Below, piece after piece: positions 8,285 to 16,396 of a stretch of 64,000 nucleotides of DNA. Made by a program: the position numbers and the translations under genes. The notes under the pieces are model-generated. The model made no database searches and was not told the origin of the DNA. It saw only the letters and a program-made list of their open reading frames with translations. This DNA is from Acidovorax sp. sif1233. Lineage in GTDB: Bacteria > Pseudomonadota > Gammaproteobacteria > Burkholderiales > Burkholderiaceae_C. The stretch spans positions 496,001 to 560,000 of the forward strand of contig NZ_JAHUWZ010000002.1 of NCBI RefSeq assembly GCF_019218755.1, in the 5' to 3' direction. Each line of letters begins with the position of its first letter. The first letter of the stretch is position 1.

Positions 8285-9682
8285 CTAAGGGCCCCTGTCC
8301 GCGCGGGGCTGCGGCGCAAGCCGCACCTGGTTGCCCCCGTTTTTCTTCGAGAGGTACATGGCGGCGTCGGCGTGGCCCAGCAGGTGGTGCACCTCGCTGC
8401 CGTGCTCGGGGTGCAGGGCCACCCCGATGCTGGGGTGGATCGCCAGCCTCGTGCCCTCCAGGTCGAAGGCCTGGCCGAATGCCGCCAGGATCTTTTCGGC
8501 CACCGCCGTGGTGTGCCCTTGCGCGGGGCCATGCTCGAGCAGCACCACGAACTCGTCGCCCCCCAGGCGGGCCACGGTGTCGGAGCCGCGCACGCATTCC
8601 AGCAGCCGCTGCGCCACCCGCTGCAGCAGCAGGTCGCCCATGGCATGGCCCAGGGTGTCGTTCACGTCCTTGAAATGGTCCAGGTCGATGAACAGCAGCG
8701 ACAGCTGGCCCTGGTCCCGCCGGGCGCGGGCGAGGGCGGTCTTCAGTCGGTCCAGGAACAGCTGGCGGTTGGGCAGGTGCGTGAGCTGGTCGTACTGCGC
8801 CATGTGCTCCAGGCGCTCGTGCATCTGCTGGCGTTCGATGGCGGCCGCGACCTGGGTGGAGACGAACTGCAGGAGCTCCTTGTCCTTGTCGGTGTAGCGG
8901 TACTGCCCGGTATGGCTTTGCAGCACCAGCGCGCCGATGGCGCCCTGCGGTGTCTGCAGCGGCACGCCCAGCCAGTACAGCGGAAGGTGTTCGTGCGGCA
9001 CCTCCACGGGCAGCCCGGCCCGCGTGGTGGGCGTGAGCAGCAGGGTGCTGCCGTTGCGGATGACCTCGGCGCACAGCGAATCGCGCACCAGCGCCATGGG
9101 GGCGGGCATGGGCAGCCCGTCGCTCACGTGGTAGGGAAAGCTCAGAGCGCCGTTCTCGCGGTCGTACAGCGCCACCGAAAAATCGGTGGCGGGCAGCAAC
9201 TGCCCGACGGTGTGGTGGATGCGCCCGAACAGCGTATCCAGGTTGGGCGCTGTCTGCGCCGCTTCGGAGATCGCGTAGATCGCCCCGCGCATGGACTCGG
9301 TGAACTTGCGTTCGGTGATGTCGTGGGCCACGGCCAGCCGCAGCTGCCGGTCGGGCAGCCAGCGCGCCGTCCAGCGGATGTGCGCGACGGTGCCGTCCTT
9401 GCGCACATAGCGGTTCTCGAACTGAAGCTGCAGATGGCCCTCGGTCACGCTGCGCGCCTGGCGCTCGGTGGCCTCGAGGTCTTCGGGGTGGACCATGTCC
9501 AGCATGCGCCGCCCCACTACCTCCTGGGGCGCATAGCCAAAGATGCGCTCGAAGGCAGGGCTCACGAACACGATCCGGCTGTCGGCTTGCACGATGCAGA
9601 CGGCATCCAGCAGCAGGTCTACGATGTTCGCGGAAGAAATGCTTTGCATTGGCAGGGCGCGCACAAGGTACGGAAAACCCAT
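8285..9682 (-). CDS. PAS-GAF-GGDEF diguanylate cyclase
   Basis: A 465-residue cytosolic signalling enzyme that should make cyclic di-GMP from two GTP. Residues 20-125 are a PAS domain (VSPAFERIFGYAPQEVVGRR; AHDITERK at its end), 140-285 a GAF domain, and 300-455 the cyclase domain. The catalytic GGDEF is intact at 374-378, and the RxxD product-inhibition site (RGSD, 365-368) is present five residues earlier. There are no membrane segments. Two starts are possible, 9682 or the ATG 11 codons later (MQSISS); neither has a clear ribosome binding site. Confidence 0.9.
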   Translation of the reverse strand: MGFPYLVRALPMQSISSANIVDLLLDAVCIVQADSRIVFVSPAFERIFGYAPQEVVGRRMLDMVHPEDLEATERQARSVTEGHLQLQFENRYVRKDGTVAHIRWTARWLPDRQLRLAVAHDITERKFTESMRGAIYAISEAAQTAPNLDTLFGRIHHTVGQLLPATDFSVALYDRENGALSFPYHVSDGLPMPAPMALVRDSLCAEVIRNGSTLLLTPTTRAGLPVEVPHEHLPLYWLGVPLQTPQGAIGALVLQSHTGQYRYTDKDKELLQFVSTQVAAAIERQQMHERLEHMAQYDQLTHLPNRQLFLDRLKTALARARRDQGQLSLLFIDLDHFKDVNDTLGHAMGDLLLQRVAQRLLECVRGSDTVARLGGDEFVVLLEHGPAQGHTTAVAEKILAAFGQAFDLEGTRLAIHPSIGVALHPEHGSEVHHLLGHADAAMYLSKKNGGNQVRLAPQPRADRGP

Positions 9683-9788
9683 TGTGCAGCGCGGCCCGCG
9701 GCTGTGCCGTGGCGTGTGCGTAAAACGCTACGCCGTCGCGCGCTGGCTTGACGCCCGCGGATTGGCCGCACCGCGTGGCGTCAGGCCG

Positions 9789-9852
9789 TTTGATTGCTAT
9801 TGAATATGTAGCTGCTTGCGCTTTTGCAGCAAGCGCCAGGACTGCTTTTTAT
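9789..9852 (+). repeat. Interspersed GATAGC/GCGCTT-type repeat, copy B
   Basis: A well-preserved copy: an AT-rich end with TTGCTATTGAATATGTAGC, then GCGCTT (9818-9823) and AAGCGC (9831-9836) forming a hairpin around a 7-base loop, then CAGGACTGCTTTTTATT. Its last bases supply the TAA stop codon of the prpB-like gene that ends at 9849. Confidence 0.75.
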
Positions 9853-10715
9853 TGGTATTTGCGCTCCAGCGCATCCCATTCGGGCTTGCGCACCAGGCGC
9901 TGGCGTTCTGCAAAGGGCGCGACCAGGGCGGGGTCTTCGTCGATGCGCCGGGTTTCGCGCAGCACCGCCAGCGCCTTCTGCATGCCGGCCACGGCACCTT
10001 GCAGCGCGGCATTGGCGTACAGCACGATGCCGTAGCCCAGGCCCGCCAGTTCCTCGGCGCTGACGATGGGGGTCTTGCCGCCGATCACCATGTTCATGAG
10101 CTGGGGCCTGTCGGCCAGGCGCCGGGGCAGGGTGCGGATTTGCTCGGCCGTGGTCACGGCCTCCACGAACAGGATGTCGGCGCCGGCCTCGCCGTAGCGC
10201 TGCGCGCGCTCCACGGCGGCTTCGAAGCCCTGGGTGGCGCAGGCGTCGGTGCGGGCCAGGATCAGGGTGTCCGGGTCGCGGCGCGCGTCCACCGCCGCCC
10301 GGATCTTGCCCAGCATCTCCTCGGTGGAGATGACCTCCTTGCCGTTGAAATGCCCGCAGCGCTTGGGGCTGACCTGGTCTTCGAGCTGGATGCAGTCGGC
10401 GCCCGCGCGCTCCAGCGTGCGCACCGCATGGTAGGTATTGAGCGCGTTCCCGAAGCCGGTGTCGGCGTCCACGATGAGCGGCAGCTCCACCGCGTCGCGG
10501 ATGCGCGCCGTGTGGTCGGCGATGTCCGTGAGGCCCATGAAGCCCTGGTCGGGCAGGCCGAACCACATGTTGGTGACGCCCGCGCCGGTGACGTAGAGAG
10601 CCTCGAAGCCCAGGTCGGCCACGACGCGGGCGGAGAGGGCGTTGAACGCGCCGGGCACGAGGATGCCGCGGCGGGCTTCGGCCAGGGACTTGAGTCGCTG
10701 CTTGGTGTTCATCAT
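9849..10715 (-). CDS. prpB: Isocitrate lyase/PEP mutase family enzyme, probable 2-methylisocitrate lyase
   Basis: A 288-residue TIM-barrel enzyme. It has the family's metal-binding VDADTGFGNALN and catalytic-loop SPKRCGHF motifs; the KRCGH cysteine is the catalytic one in PrpB and isocitrate lyase. As the last gene of the prpC-acnD-prpF operon, it should split 2-methylisocitrate into pyruvate and succinate, closing the methylcitrate cycle. It is more divergent from enterobacterial PrpB than the other prp proteins are, so a carboxyphosphonoenolpyruvate mutase-like or oxaloacetate decarboxylase-like role remains possible. Two ATG codons in a row start the gene (10715, 10712). It follows prpF by 70 bp, and its stop lies in a repeat copy. 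Confidence 0.78.
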   Translation of the reverse strand: MMNTKQRLKSLAEARRGILVPGAFNALSARVVADLGFEALYVTGAGVTNMWFGLPDQGFMGLTDIADHTARIRDAVELPLIVDADTGFGNALNTYHAVRTLERAGADCIQLEDQVSPKRCGHFNGKEVISTEEMLGKIRAAVDARRDPDTLILARTDACATQGFEAAVERAQRYGEAGADILFVEAVTTAEQIRTLPRRLADRPQLMNMVIGGKTPIVSAEELAGLGYGIVLYANAALQGAVAGMQKALAVLRETRRIDEDPALVAPFAERQRLVRKPEWDALERKYQ

Positions 10716-10785
10716 TTTCTTCTTCGCTGTTGGTTCAATGGCGGCACGCAGGCGTGCCGCACTTTTCCTGAAACCGCGCCGCCGC

Positions 10786-11973
10786 TCAGGGGACGGGCAC
10801 CCTGACCCAGCCTTCCATGAGGATGCGGGCGCTGCGGCTCATCACGGCCTTGGTGACCTGCCACCGGCCGTCGACCTGTGCGGCCTCGGCGCCCACGCGC
10901 AGCGTGCCGGACGGGTGTCCGAAGCGCACCGCACCGCGCGGGCCGCCGCCCGCCGCGAGGTTGACCAGCGTGCCCGGGATGGCGGCGGCGGTGCCGATGG
11001 CCACGGCCGCCGTGCCCATCATGGCGTGGTGCAGCTGGCCCATGGAGAGCGCCCGCACGAGCAGGTCCACGTCCTGCGCCTCGACGCGCCTGCCGCTGGA
11101 GGCCGTGTAGCCGGCGGGCGGTGCCACGAAGGCGATCTTGGGCGTGTGCTGGCGCGTGGCGGCCTCGGCCAGCTCCCGGATCAGGCCCATCCTCAGCGCG
11201 CCGTGCGCGCGGATGGCCTCGAAGCGTGCGAGCGCCTGCGCGTCGCCGTTGACGGCGGCCTGCAGCTCGGTGCCGGTGCAGCCGATGTCCCGGGCATTGA
11301 GGAAGATGGTCGGTATGCCCGCGTTGATCAGCGTGGCCTGGAAGCTGCCGACGCCCGGCACGTCCAGGCGGTCGACCAGGTTGCCCGTGGGGAACATCGC
11401 GCCGCCGTCCTCGCCCTCGTCCGCCGGGTCGAGGAATTCAAGCTGTACCTCGGCGGCCGCGAAGGTCACGCCGTCCAACTCGAATTCGCCCGTCTCCTGC
11501 ACCTGCCCGGCGGCCATCGGCACGTGCGCCACGATGGTCTTGCCGATGTTGGCCTGCCAGATGCGCACGGCGGCGGTGCCGTCGCGCGGCACGCGCGCCG
11601 CATCGACCAGCCCCATGTGGATGGCGCAGGGCCCCACGGCGGCCGAGAGGTTGCCGCAGTTGCCGCTCCAGTCCACGAAGGGCTGGTCGATGGAGACCTG
11701 GCCGAACAGGTAGTCCACGTCATGGTCGGGGCGCGTGCTGCGGCTGAGGATCACGGCCTTGCTGGTGCTCGACGAGGCATTGCCCAGGCCGTCGATCTGC
11801 TTGCCATAGGGGTCGGGGCTGCCCAGCACGCGCAGCAGCAGCGCGTCGCGCGCGGCGCCGGGCTGCCGGGCCGCCTCGGGCAGGTCCTGCAACTGGAAAA
11901 AAACGCCCTTGCTGGTGCCGCCTCGCAGGTAGGTGGCGGGGATCCGGATCTGTGGCGCAAAGAGTGTCGTCAT
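10786..11973 (-). CDS. prpF: 2-methylaconitate cis-trans isomerase PrpF
   Basis: A 395-residue protein of the PrpF family (diaminopimelate-epimerase-like fold). The N-terminus IPATYLRGGTSKGVFF is the family hallmark, followed by SPDPYGKQIDGLGNASSSTS and the SGNCGNLSAAVGPCAI block. PrpF isomerises the 2-methylaconitate isomer produced by AcnD so that the AcnD/PrpF pair replaces the PrpD dehydratase of enterobacteria. It lies between acnD and the prpB-like gene on the same strand, separated from acnD by only a repeat copy. Confidence 0.95.
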   Translation of the reverse strand: MTTLFAPQIRIPATYLRGGTSKGVFFQLQDLPEAARQPGAARDALLLRVLGSPDPYGKQIDGLGNASSSTSKAVILSRSTRPDHDVDYLFGQVSIDQPFVDWSGNCGNLSAAVGPCAIHMGLVDAARVPRDGTAAVRIWQANIGKTIVAHVPMAAGQVQETGEFELDGVTFAAAEVQLEFLDPADEGEDGGAMFPTGNLVDRLDVPGVGSFQATLINAGIPTIFLNARDIGCTGTELQAAVNGDAQALARFEAIRAHGALRMGLIRELAEAATRQHTPKIAFVAPPAGYTASSGRRVEAQDVDLLVRALSMGQLHHAMMGTAAVAIGTAAAIPGTLVNLAAGGGPRGAVRFGHPSGTLRVGAEAAQVDGRWQVTKAVMSRSARILMEGWVRVPVP

Positions 11974-11979
11974 GTCGGA

Positions 11980-12035
11980 TTTTTCAAATTTGATAGCAGT
12001 CAGCGCTTGTCATGACTGCGCCAGGGGCTGTTTTT
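11980..12035 (+). repeat. Interspersed GATAGC/GCGCTT-type repeat, copy C
   Basis: TTTTTCAAATTTGATAGCAG followed by TCAGCGCTTGTCATGACTG and CGCCAGGGGCTGTTTTTG. It fills the acnD-prpF gap and overlaps the acnD 3' end. On the minus strand the repeat encodes the final AcnD residues (KQKQPLAQS) and its TGA at 12010-12012. Confidence 0.75.
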
Positions 12036-14646
12036 GCTTGACATTCTGGGCCAGGAAGTCCTGGGCGAAGCGCTGCAGCACGCCGCCCGCTTCGTACACG
12101 GAGACTTCCTCGGCGGTGTCCAGGCGGCAGGCCATGGGCACTTTCACCACCTCGCCATTCTTGCGCCGGATGACGAGCATGAGCGTGGCGCGTGGCTGCG
12201 GCTGGCCTTGCACGTCGTAGGTTTCGGTGCCGTCGAGCCCCAGGGTCCGCCGCGTGGTGCCGTCCTTGAACTCCAGCGGCAGCACGCCCATGCCGATCAG
12301 GTTGGTGCGGTGGATGCGCTCGAAGCCCTCGGCCACCACGGTTTCGACGCCCGCCAGGCGCACGCCCTTGGCGGCCCAGTCGCGGCTGGAGCCCTGGCCG
12401 TAGTCGGCGCCGGCGATGATGATGAGCGGCTGGCGGCGGTGCAGGTAGGTTTCGATGGCCTCCCACATGCGCATGACCTGGCCTTCGGGCTCCACCCGGG
12501 CGAGCGAGCCCTTGCGGACCTGGCCATCCACCACGGCCATCTCGTTGACGAGCTGCGGGTTGGCGAACGTGGCGCGCATGGCGGTGAGGTGGTCGCCGCG
12601 GTGGGTGGCGTAGGAGTTGAAGTCCTCCTCGGGCAGGCCCATGCTGTGCAGGTACTCTCCGGCCGCGCTGTCGGGCAGGATGGCGTTGGAGGGCGAGAGG
12701 TGGTCGGTGGTGATGTTGTCCGGCAGGAGGGCCAGCGCCCGCATGCCCTTCAAGGTGCGCGGGTTCGCGGCCAGCGCGCCCACGCCTTCGGTGTCCCAGT
12801 AGGGCGGGCGGCGGATGTAGGTGGACTGCGCCCGCCAGCCGTACTGCGGCGATACGCGCTGGCCGTCGTCGTGCCGGATGGCGAACATCGGTTCGTACAC
12901 GGCGCGGTACTGCGCGGGCTTCACGGCGGCCTTCACGACGGCGTCGATTTCCTCGTCGGCGGGCCAGATGTCCCTCAGGCGCACGGGCTTGCCGTCCACC
13001 ACCGCGAGCACGTCGTTCTCGATGTCGAACCGCACCGTGCCCGCGATCGCATAGGCCACGACCAGCGGCGGCGAGGCCAGGAACGCCTGCCGGGCATAGG
13101 GGTGGATGCGCCCGTCGAAGTTGCGGTTGCCCGAGAGCACGGCGGCCGTGTGGAGGCCGCGGCCGATGATCTCCTGCTGGATGGCCGGATCGAGCGCACC
13201 GCTCATGCCGTTGCAGGTGGTGCAGGCGAAGGCCACGATGCCGAAGCCCAGCTTTTCGAGGTCCTGCAGCAGGCCGGCTTCCTTCAGGTACAGCTCCACG
13301 GCCCTGGAGCCGGGGGCCAGCGAGGTCTTGACCCAGGGCTTGCGCGCCAGGCCCAGCCGGTTCGCATTGCGGGCGAGCAGGGCGGCGGCGATCACGTTGC
13401 GCGGGTTGGAGGTGTTGGTGCAGCTCGTGATGGCCGCGATGATCACGGCGCCGTCGGGCATCGTGCCTTCTTCCGGCGTGGGCATGCGCCAGGCGCCCGC
13501 GATGCCCTTGGCCGCCAGATCGGCGGTGGCCACGCGCGCATGCGGGTTCGACGGGCCCGCCAGGTTGCGCACCACGCTGGACAGGTCGAACTCCAGATGG
13601 CGTTCGTACACGGCCTCCCTGAGCGAGTCCGACCACAGGCCGGCGTGCTTCGCGTAGGTCTCGACCAGCCTGACCTGCTCCGCCGCGCGGCCCGTGAGGG
13701 TCAGGTACTCCAGCGTCTGCGCGTCGATGCTGAACATGGCGGCGGTGGCGCCGTATTCGGGGGCCATGTTCGAGATGGTCGCGCGGTCGCCAATGGTCAG
13801 CCTGGCCGCGCCTTCGCCATGAAACTCCAGGTAGGCACCCACCACCCTGGACTTGCGCAGGAACTCGGTCAGGGCCAGCACCACGTCGGTGGCGGTGATG
13901 CCGTCCTGGCGCTGGCCGGTGAGCTTGACGCCCACGATCTCGGGCAGGCGCATCCAGCTGGCGCGGCCCAGCATCACGTTCTCGGCCTCCAGGCCGCCCA
14001 CGCCGATGGCGACCACGCCCAGGGCATCCACGTGCGGCGTGTGGCTGTCGGTGCCCACGCAGGTGTCGGGATAGGCCACGCCGTTGTCCACATGGACCAC
14101 GGGCGACATTTTCTCCAGGTTGATCTGGTGCATGATGCCGTTGCCCGCGGGGATGACCTGGACGTTGGAAAACGCTTTTTTCGTCCACTCGATGAAGTGG
14201 AACCGGTCCTCGTTGCGGCGGTCCTCGATGGCGCGGTTCTTTTCGAACGCATGGGGGTCGAAGCCGCCGCACTCCACGGCCAGCGAGTGGTCCACGATGA
14301 GCTGCACGGGCACCACGGGGTTCACCTGGGCCGGGTCGCCGCCCTGGGCCGCGATGGCGTCGCGCAGGCCCGCCAGGTCCACCAGCGCGGTCTGCCCGAG
14401 GATGTCGTGGCAGGCCACGCGTGCCGGAAACCACGGAAAGTCCCGTTCGCGCCTGCGTTCGATGATCTGCACCAGGCACTCGCGGACGATGGCCGGGTCG
14501 GCCCGGCGCACGATGTTCTCGGCGTGCACGCGCGCGGTGTAGGGCAGGCGGTTCCAGGCGCCGGGCTGCAGCGCCTCGACGGCTTGGCGGGCGTCGAAAT
14601 AGTCCAGATCGGTACCGGGCAGGTTCTTGCGGAAGAGGGTGTTCAT
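12010..14646 (-). CDS. acnD: Fe/S-dependent 2-methylisocitrate dehydratase AcnD
   Basis: An 878-residue aconitase-family enzyme. The three cluster ligands are visible as the cysteine of SCTNTSN (near 408) and those of ACTTCNG (near 474 and 477). Substrate motifs include GTDSHTPH, a YGQGSSRDWAAKG swivel-domain segment and the final IGMGVLPLEF block. AcnD dehydrates 2-methylcitrate; PrpF then isomerises the product. The start at 14646 (MNTLFRKNLPGTDLDYFDA) matches the family's N-terminus; the frame is open far upstream but that part is a shadow of prpC. It lies 53 bp after prpC. The last nine residues derive from an interspersed repeat. Confidence 0.95.
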   Translation of the reverse strand: MNTLFRKNLPGTDLDYFDARQAVEALQPGAWNRLPYTARVHAENIVRRADPAIVRECLVQIIERRRERDFPWFPARVACHDILGQTALVDLAGLRDAIAAQGGDPAQVNPVVPVQLIVDHSLAVECGGFDPHAFEKNRAIEDRRNEDRFHFIEWTKKAFSNVQVIPAGNGIMHQINLEKMSPVVHVDNGVAYPDTCVGTDSHTPHVDALGVVAIGVGGLEAENVMLGRASWMRLPEIVGVKLTGQRQDGITATDVVLALTEFLRKSRVVGAYLEFHGEGAARLTIGDRATISNMAPEYGATAAMFSIDAQTLEYLTLTGRAAEQVRLVETYAKHAGLWSDSLREAVYERHLEFDLSSVVRNLAGPSNPHARVATADLAAKGIAGAWRMPTPEEGTMPDGAVIIAAITSCTNTSNPRNVIAAALLARNANRLGLARKPWVKTSLAPGSRAVELYLKEAGLLQDLEKLGFGIVAFACTTCNGMSGALDPAIQQEIIGRGLHTAAVLSGNRNFDGRIHPYARQAFLASPPLVVAYAIAGTVRFDIENDVLAVVDGKPVRLRDIWPADEEIDAVVKAAVKPAQYRAVYEPMFAIRHDDGQRVSPQYGWRAQSTYIRRPPYWDTEGVGALAANPRTLKGMRALALLPDNITTDHLSPSNAILPDSAAGEYLHSMGLPEEDFNSYATHRGDHLTAMRATFANPQLVNEMAVVDGQVRKGSLARVEPEGQVMRMWEAIETYLHRRQPLIIIAGADYGQGSSRDWAAKGVRLAGVETVVAEGFERIHRTNLIGMGVLPLEFKDGTTRRTLGLDGTETYDVQGQPQPRATLMLVIRRKNGEVVKVPMACRLDTAEEVSVYEAGGVLQRFAQDFLAQNVKQKQPLAQS

Positions 14647-14699
14647 GGCGTGGGGCGGGCGCGGACGGTGGCACCGTCCGTCGCCGCTGGGGGGCGAAT

Positions 14700-15872
14700 T
14701 TACTTGCGGTCCTGGATGGGCACGAACTGCAGGTCGTCCGGGCCGGTGTAGTGCGCGCTCGGGCGGATGATCTTGTTGTCGATGCGCTGCTCGATGATGT
14801 GCGCCGCCCAGCCGCTGGTGCGCGCGATGACGAACAGCGGCGTGAACATCGCGGTGGGCACGCCCATCATGTGGTAGCTCACGGCGCTGAACCAGTCGAG
14901 GTTGGGGAACATCTTCTTGGCCTCCCACATCACCGACTCCAGCCGCTCGGCGATGTCGAACATCTTGGTGCTGCCGGCCTCCTCGGAGAGCTGGCGCGCC
15001 ACGCGCTTGATGACCTCGTTGCGCGGGTCGCTCACGGTGTAGACCGGGTGGCCGAAACCGATCACCACCTCCTTGGCCTCCACCCGGCGGCGGATGTCGG
15101 ACTCGGCCTCGTCGGCGTTGTCGTAGCGCTTCTGGATCTCGAAGGCCACCTCGTTGGCGCCGCCGTGCTTGGGCCCGCGCAGCGCGCCGATGGCGCCGGT
15201 GACGCACGAGTACATGTCGCTGCCGGTGCCGGCCACCACGCGCGCGGTGAAGGTGGAAGCGTTGAACTCGTGCTCCGCGTACAGGTTCAGCGAGGTGTGC
15301 ATGGCGCGCTCCCACGCGGCGGGCGGCTTTTGGCCGTGCAGCAGGTGCAGGAAGTGCGCGCCGATGGAGTCGTCTTCCGTCTCCACCTCGATGCGCTTGC
15401 CCTGGGTGGACCAGTGGTACCAGTACAGCAGCATCGAGCCGAGCGATGCCATCAGCCGGTCGGCGATGTCGCGCGCGCCGGGCGTGTGGTGCCCGTCCTT
15501 CTCGGGCAGCACGCAGCCCAGGGCCGACACGCCTGTGCGCATCACGTCCATGGGGTGGCTGCTGGCGGGCAGCTGCTCCAGCGCCTCCTTCACATTGGCC
15601 GGCAGGCCGCGCAGCGCTTTCAGGCGTGCCTTGTAGCCGCGCAGTTCGGCGGCGGTGGGCAGCTTGCCGTGCACCAGCAGGTGGGCGATCTCCTCGAACT
15701 CGCAGACATCGGCGATGTCCAGGATGTCGTAGCCACGGTAGTGCAGGTCGTTGCCCGTGCGGCCCACGGTGCACAGCGCCGTGTTGCCGGCGGTCACGCC
15801 CGACAGGGCGACGGATTTCTTGGGCCTGAAGCCCGCGGGTGCGCTGGTGCTCGGGGTTGCGGTATCGCTCAT
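14700..15872 (-). CDS. prpC: 2-methylcitrate synthase PrpC
   Basis: A 390-residue citrate-synthase-family enzyme that condenses propionyl-CoA with oxaloacetate. Catalytic residues appear as H236 ([10 protein letters not shown]), H275 ([14 protein letters not shown]) and D326 (FPNLDWFSA). The short length and the [20 protein letters not shown] segment fit the methylcitrate/citrate synthase subfamily rather than the larger housekeeping GltA. It is the second gene of the operon: its ATG overlaps the thioesterase stop by four bases (ATGA), so the two are translationally coupled. Confidence 0.95.
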   Translation of the reverse strand: MSDTATPSTSAPAGFRPKKSVALSGVTAGNTALCTVGRTGNDLHYRGYDILDIADVCEFEEIAHLLVHGKLPTAAELRGYKARLKALRGLPANVKEALEQLPASSHPMDVMRTGVSALGCVLPEKDGHHTPGARDIADRLMASLGSMLLYWYHWSTQGKRIEVETEDDSIGAHFLHLLHGQKPPAAWERAMHTSLNLYAEHEFNASTFTARVVAGTGSDMYSCVTGAIGALRGPKHGGANEVAFEIQKRYDNADEAESDIRRRVEAKEVVIGFGHPVYTVSDPRNEVIKRVARQLSEEAGSTKMFDIAERLESVMWEAKKMFPNLDWFSAVSYHMMGVPTAMFTPLFVIARTSGWAAHIIEQRIDNKIIRPSAHYTGPDDLQFVPIQDRK

Positions 15873-16273
15873 GGTGTCTCCATCGGGGAAAAAGGGGTGG
15901 GGCGGCCCGTGGCGTCCACGGCCACCATTTCAAACGTGCCGCACAGGGCGGGCAGGTGCCGCCCCGAGGCCAGGTCATGTGCCGCGCCTTCGACCTGCAC
16001 GGTCATCGAGCTGGCGCCGGTGCGCACCACGCGGGCATGGAGTTCCAGCGCCTGCCCCTGGGGCACGGGCGCCAGAAAGTCCACGCCGCCGCAGCGCGCC
16101 ATCACCACGGCGCTGCGCGCATGCCGGCTGGCCGTGACGAAAGCGGCCTGGCCCATGAGCAGCAGCGCCTGGCCGCCAAACAGGGTGCCGTAGTGGTTGG
16201 TGCGTCCGGGGAACACCATTTCGGTGAACGCCTGGGTGCCGGGGGGCTGGTGCGGGTGGGTCGCTTGGTGCAT
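15869..16273 (-). CDS. Acyl-CoA thioesterase, hotdog fold
   Basis: A 134-residue YciA/BfiT-like hotdog thioesterase. Typical segments are [20 protein letters not shown] with the catalytic asparagine/aspartate region, [20 protein letters not shown] and a C-terminal [14 protein letters not shown]. It should hydrolyse short acyl-CoA esters. As first gene of the methylcitrate operon it may release CoA when propionyl-CoA accumulates, a role that is inferred. Either 16273 or 16291 (six codons earlier) could be the start; neither has a good ribosome binding site. Its stop overlaps the prpC start. Confidence 0.85.
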   Translation of the reverse strand: MHQATHPHQPPGTQAFTEMVFPGRTNHYGTLFGGQALLLMGQAAFVTASRHARSAVVMARCGGVDFLAPVPQGQALELHARVVRTGASSMTVQVEGAAHDLASGRHLPALCGTFEMVAVDATGRPTPFSPMETP

Positions 16274-16327
16274 GATTCGCAATGTACGCATCTGGGATTC
16301 GCGGCACCACCCCTGAATCGGCGAATG

Positions 16328-16368
16328 ATTGCGAAGTATTTCTGGATGATTTGCAAATATTGCAAATA
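16328..16368. promoter_or_regulatory. ScfR-type operator cluster (TTTGCAAA half-sites) between the divergent prp operon and its regulator
   Basis: A perfect TTTGCAAA palindrome lies at 16350-16357, a near copy ATTGCAAA at 16359-16366 (9 bp spacing), and ATTGCGAA at 16328-16335. A further TTCGCAAT is close to the thioesterase start. Regulators of the RamB/PccR (ScfR) family are known to bind TTTGCAAA-type motifs, and the gene at 16397 encodes such a protein. The site lies in the only promoter region shared by both units, so it probably controls both. Confidence 0.75.
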
Positions 16369-16396
16369 TTTATCTTCTTGACCCCTGGACCTTGCG

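Noticed and set aside
11984..14674. An 896-codon frame on the same strand as acnD but in another phase
   Set aside because: acnD has the aconitase motifs in its frame; this one is Arg/Pro-rich with none.
12034..14751. A 905-codon open frame antisense to acnD (and similar long frames antisense to smc, pilU/dapD, the ABC exporter and prpF)
   Set aside because: Composition is Gly/Arg/His/Ala-rich with no family motif. Such frames are expected opposite high-GC genes with strong third-position GC.
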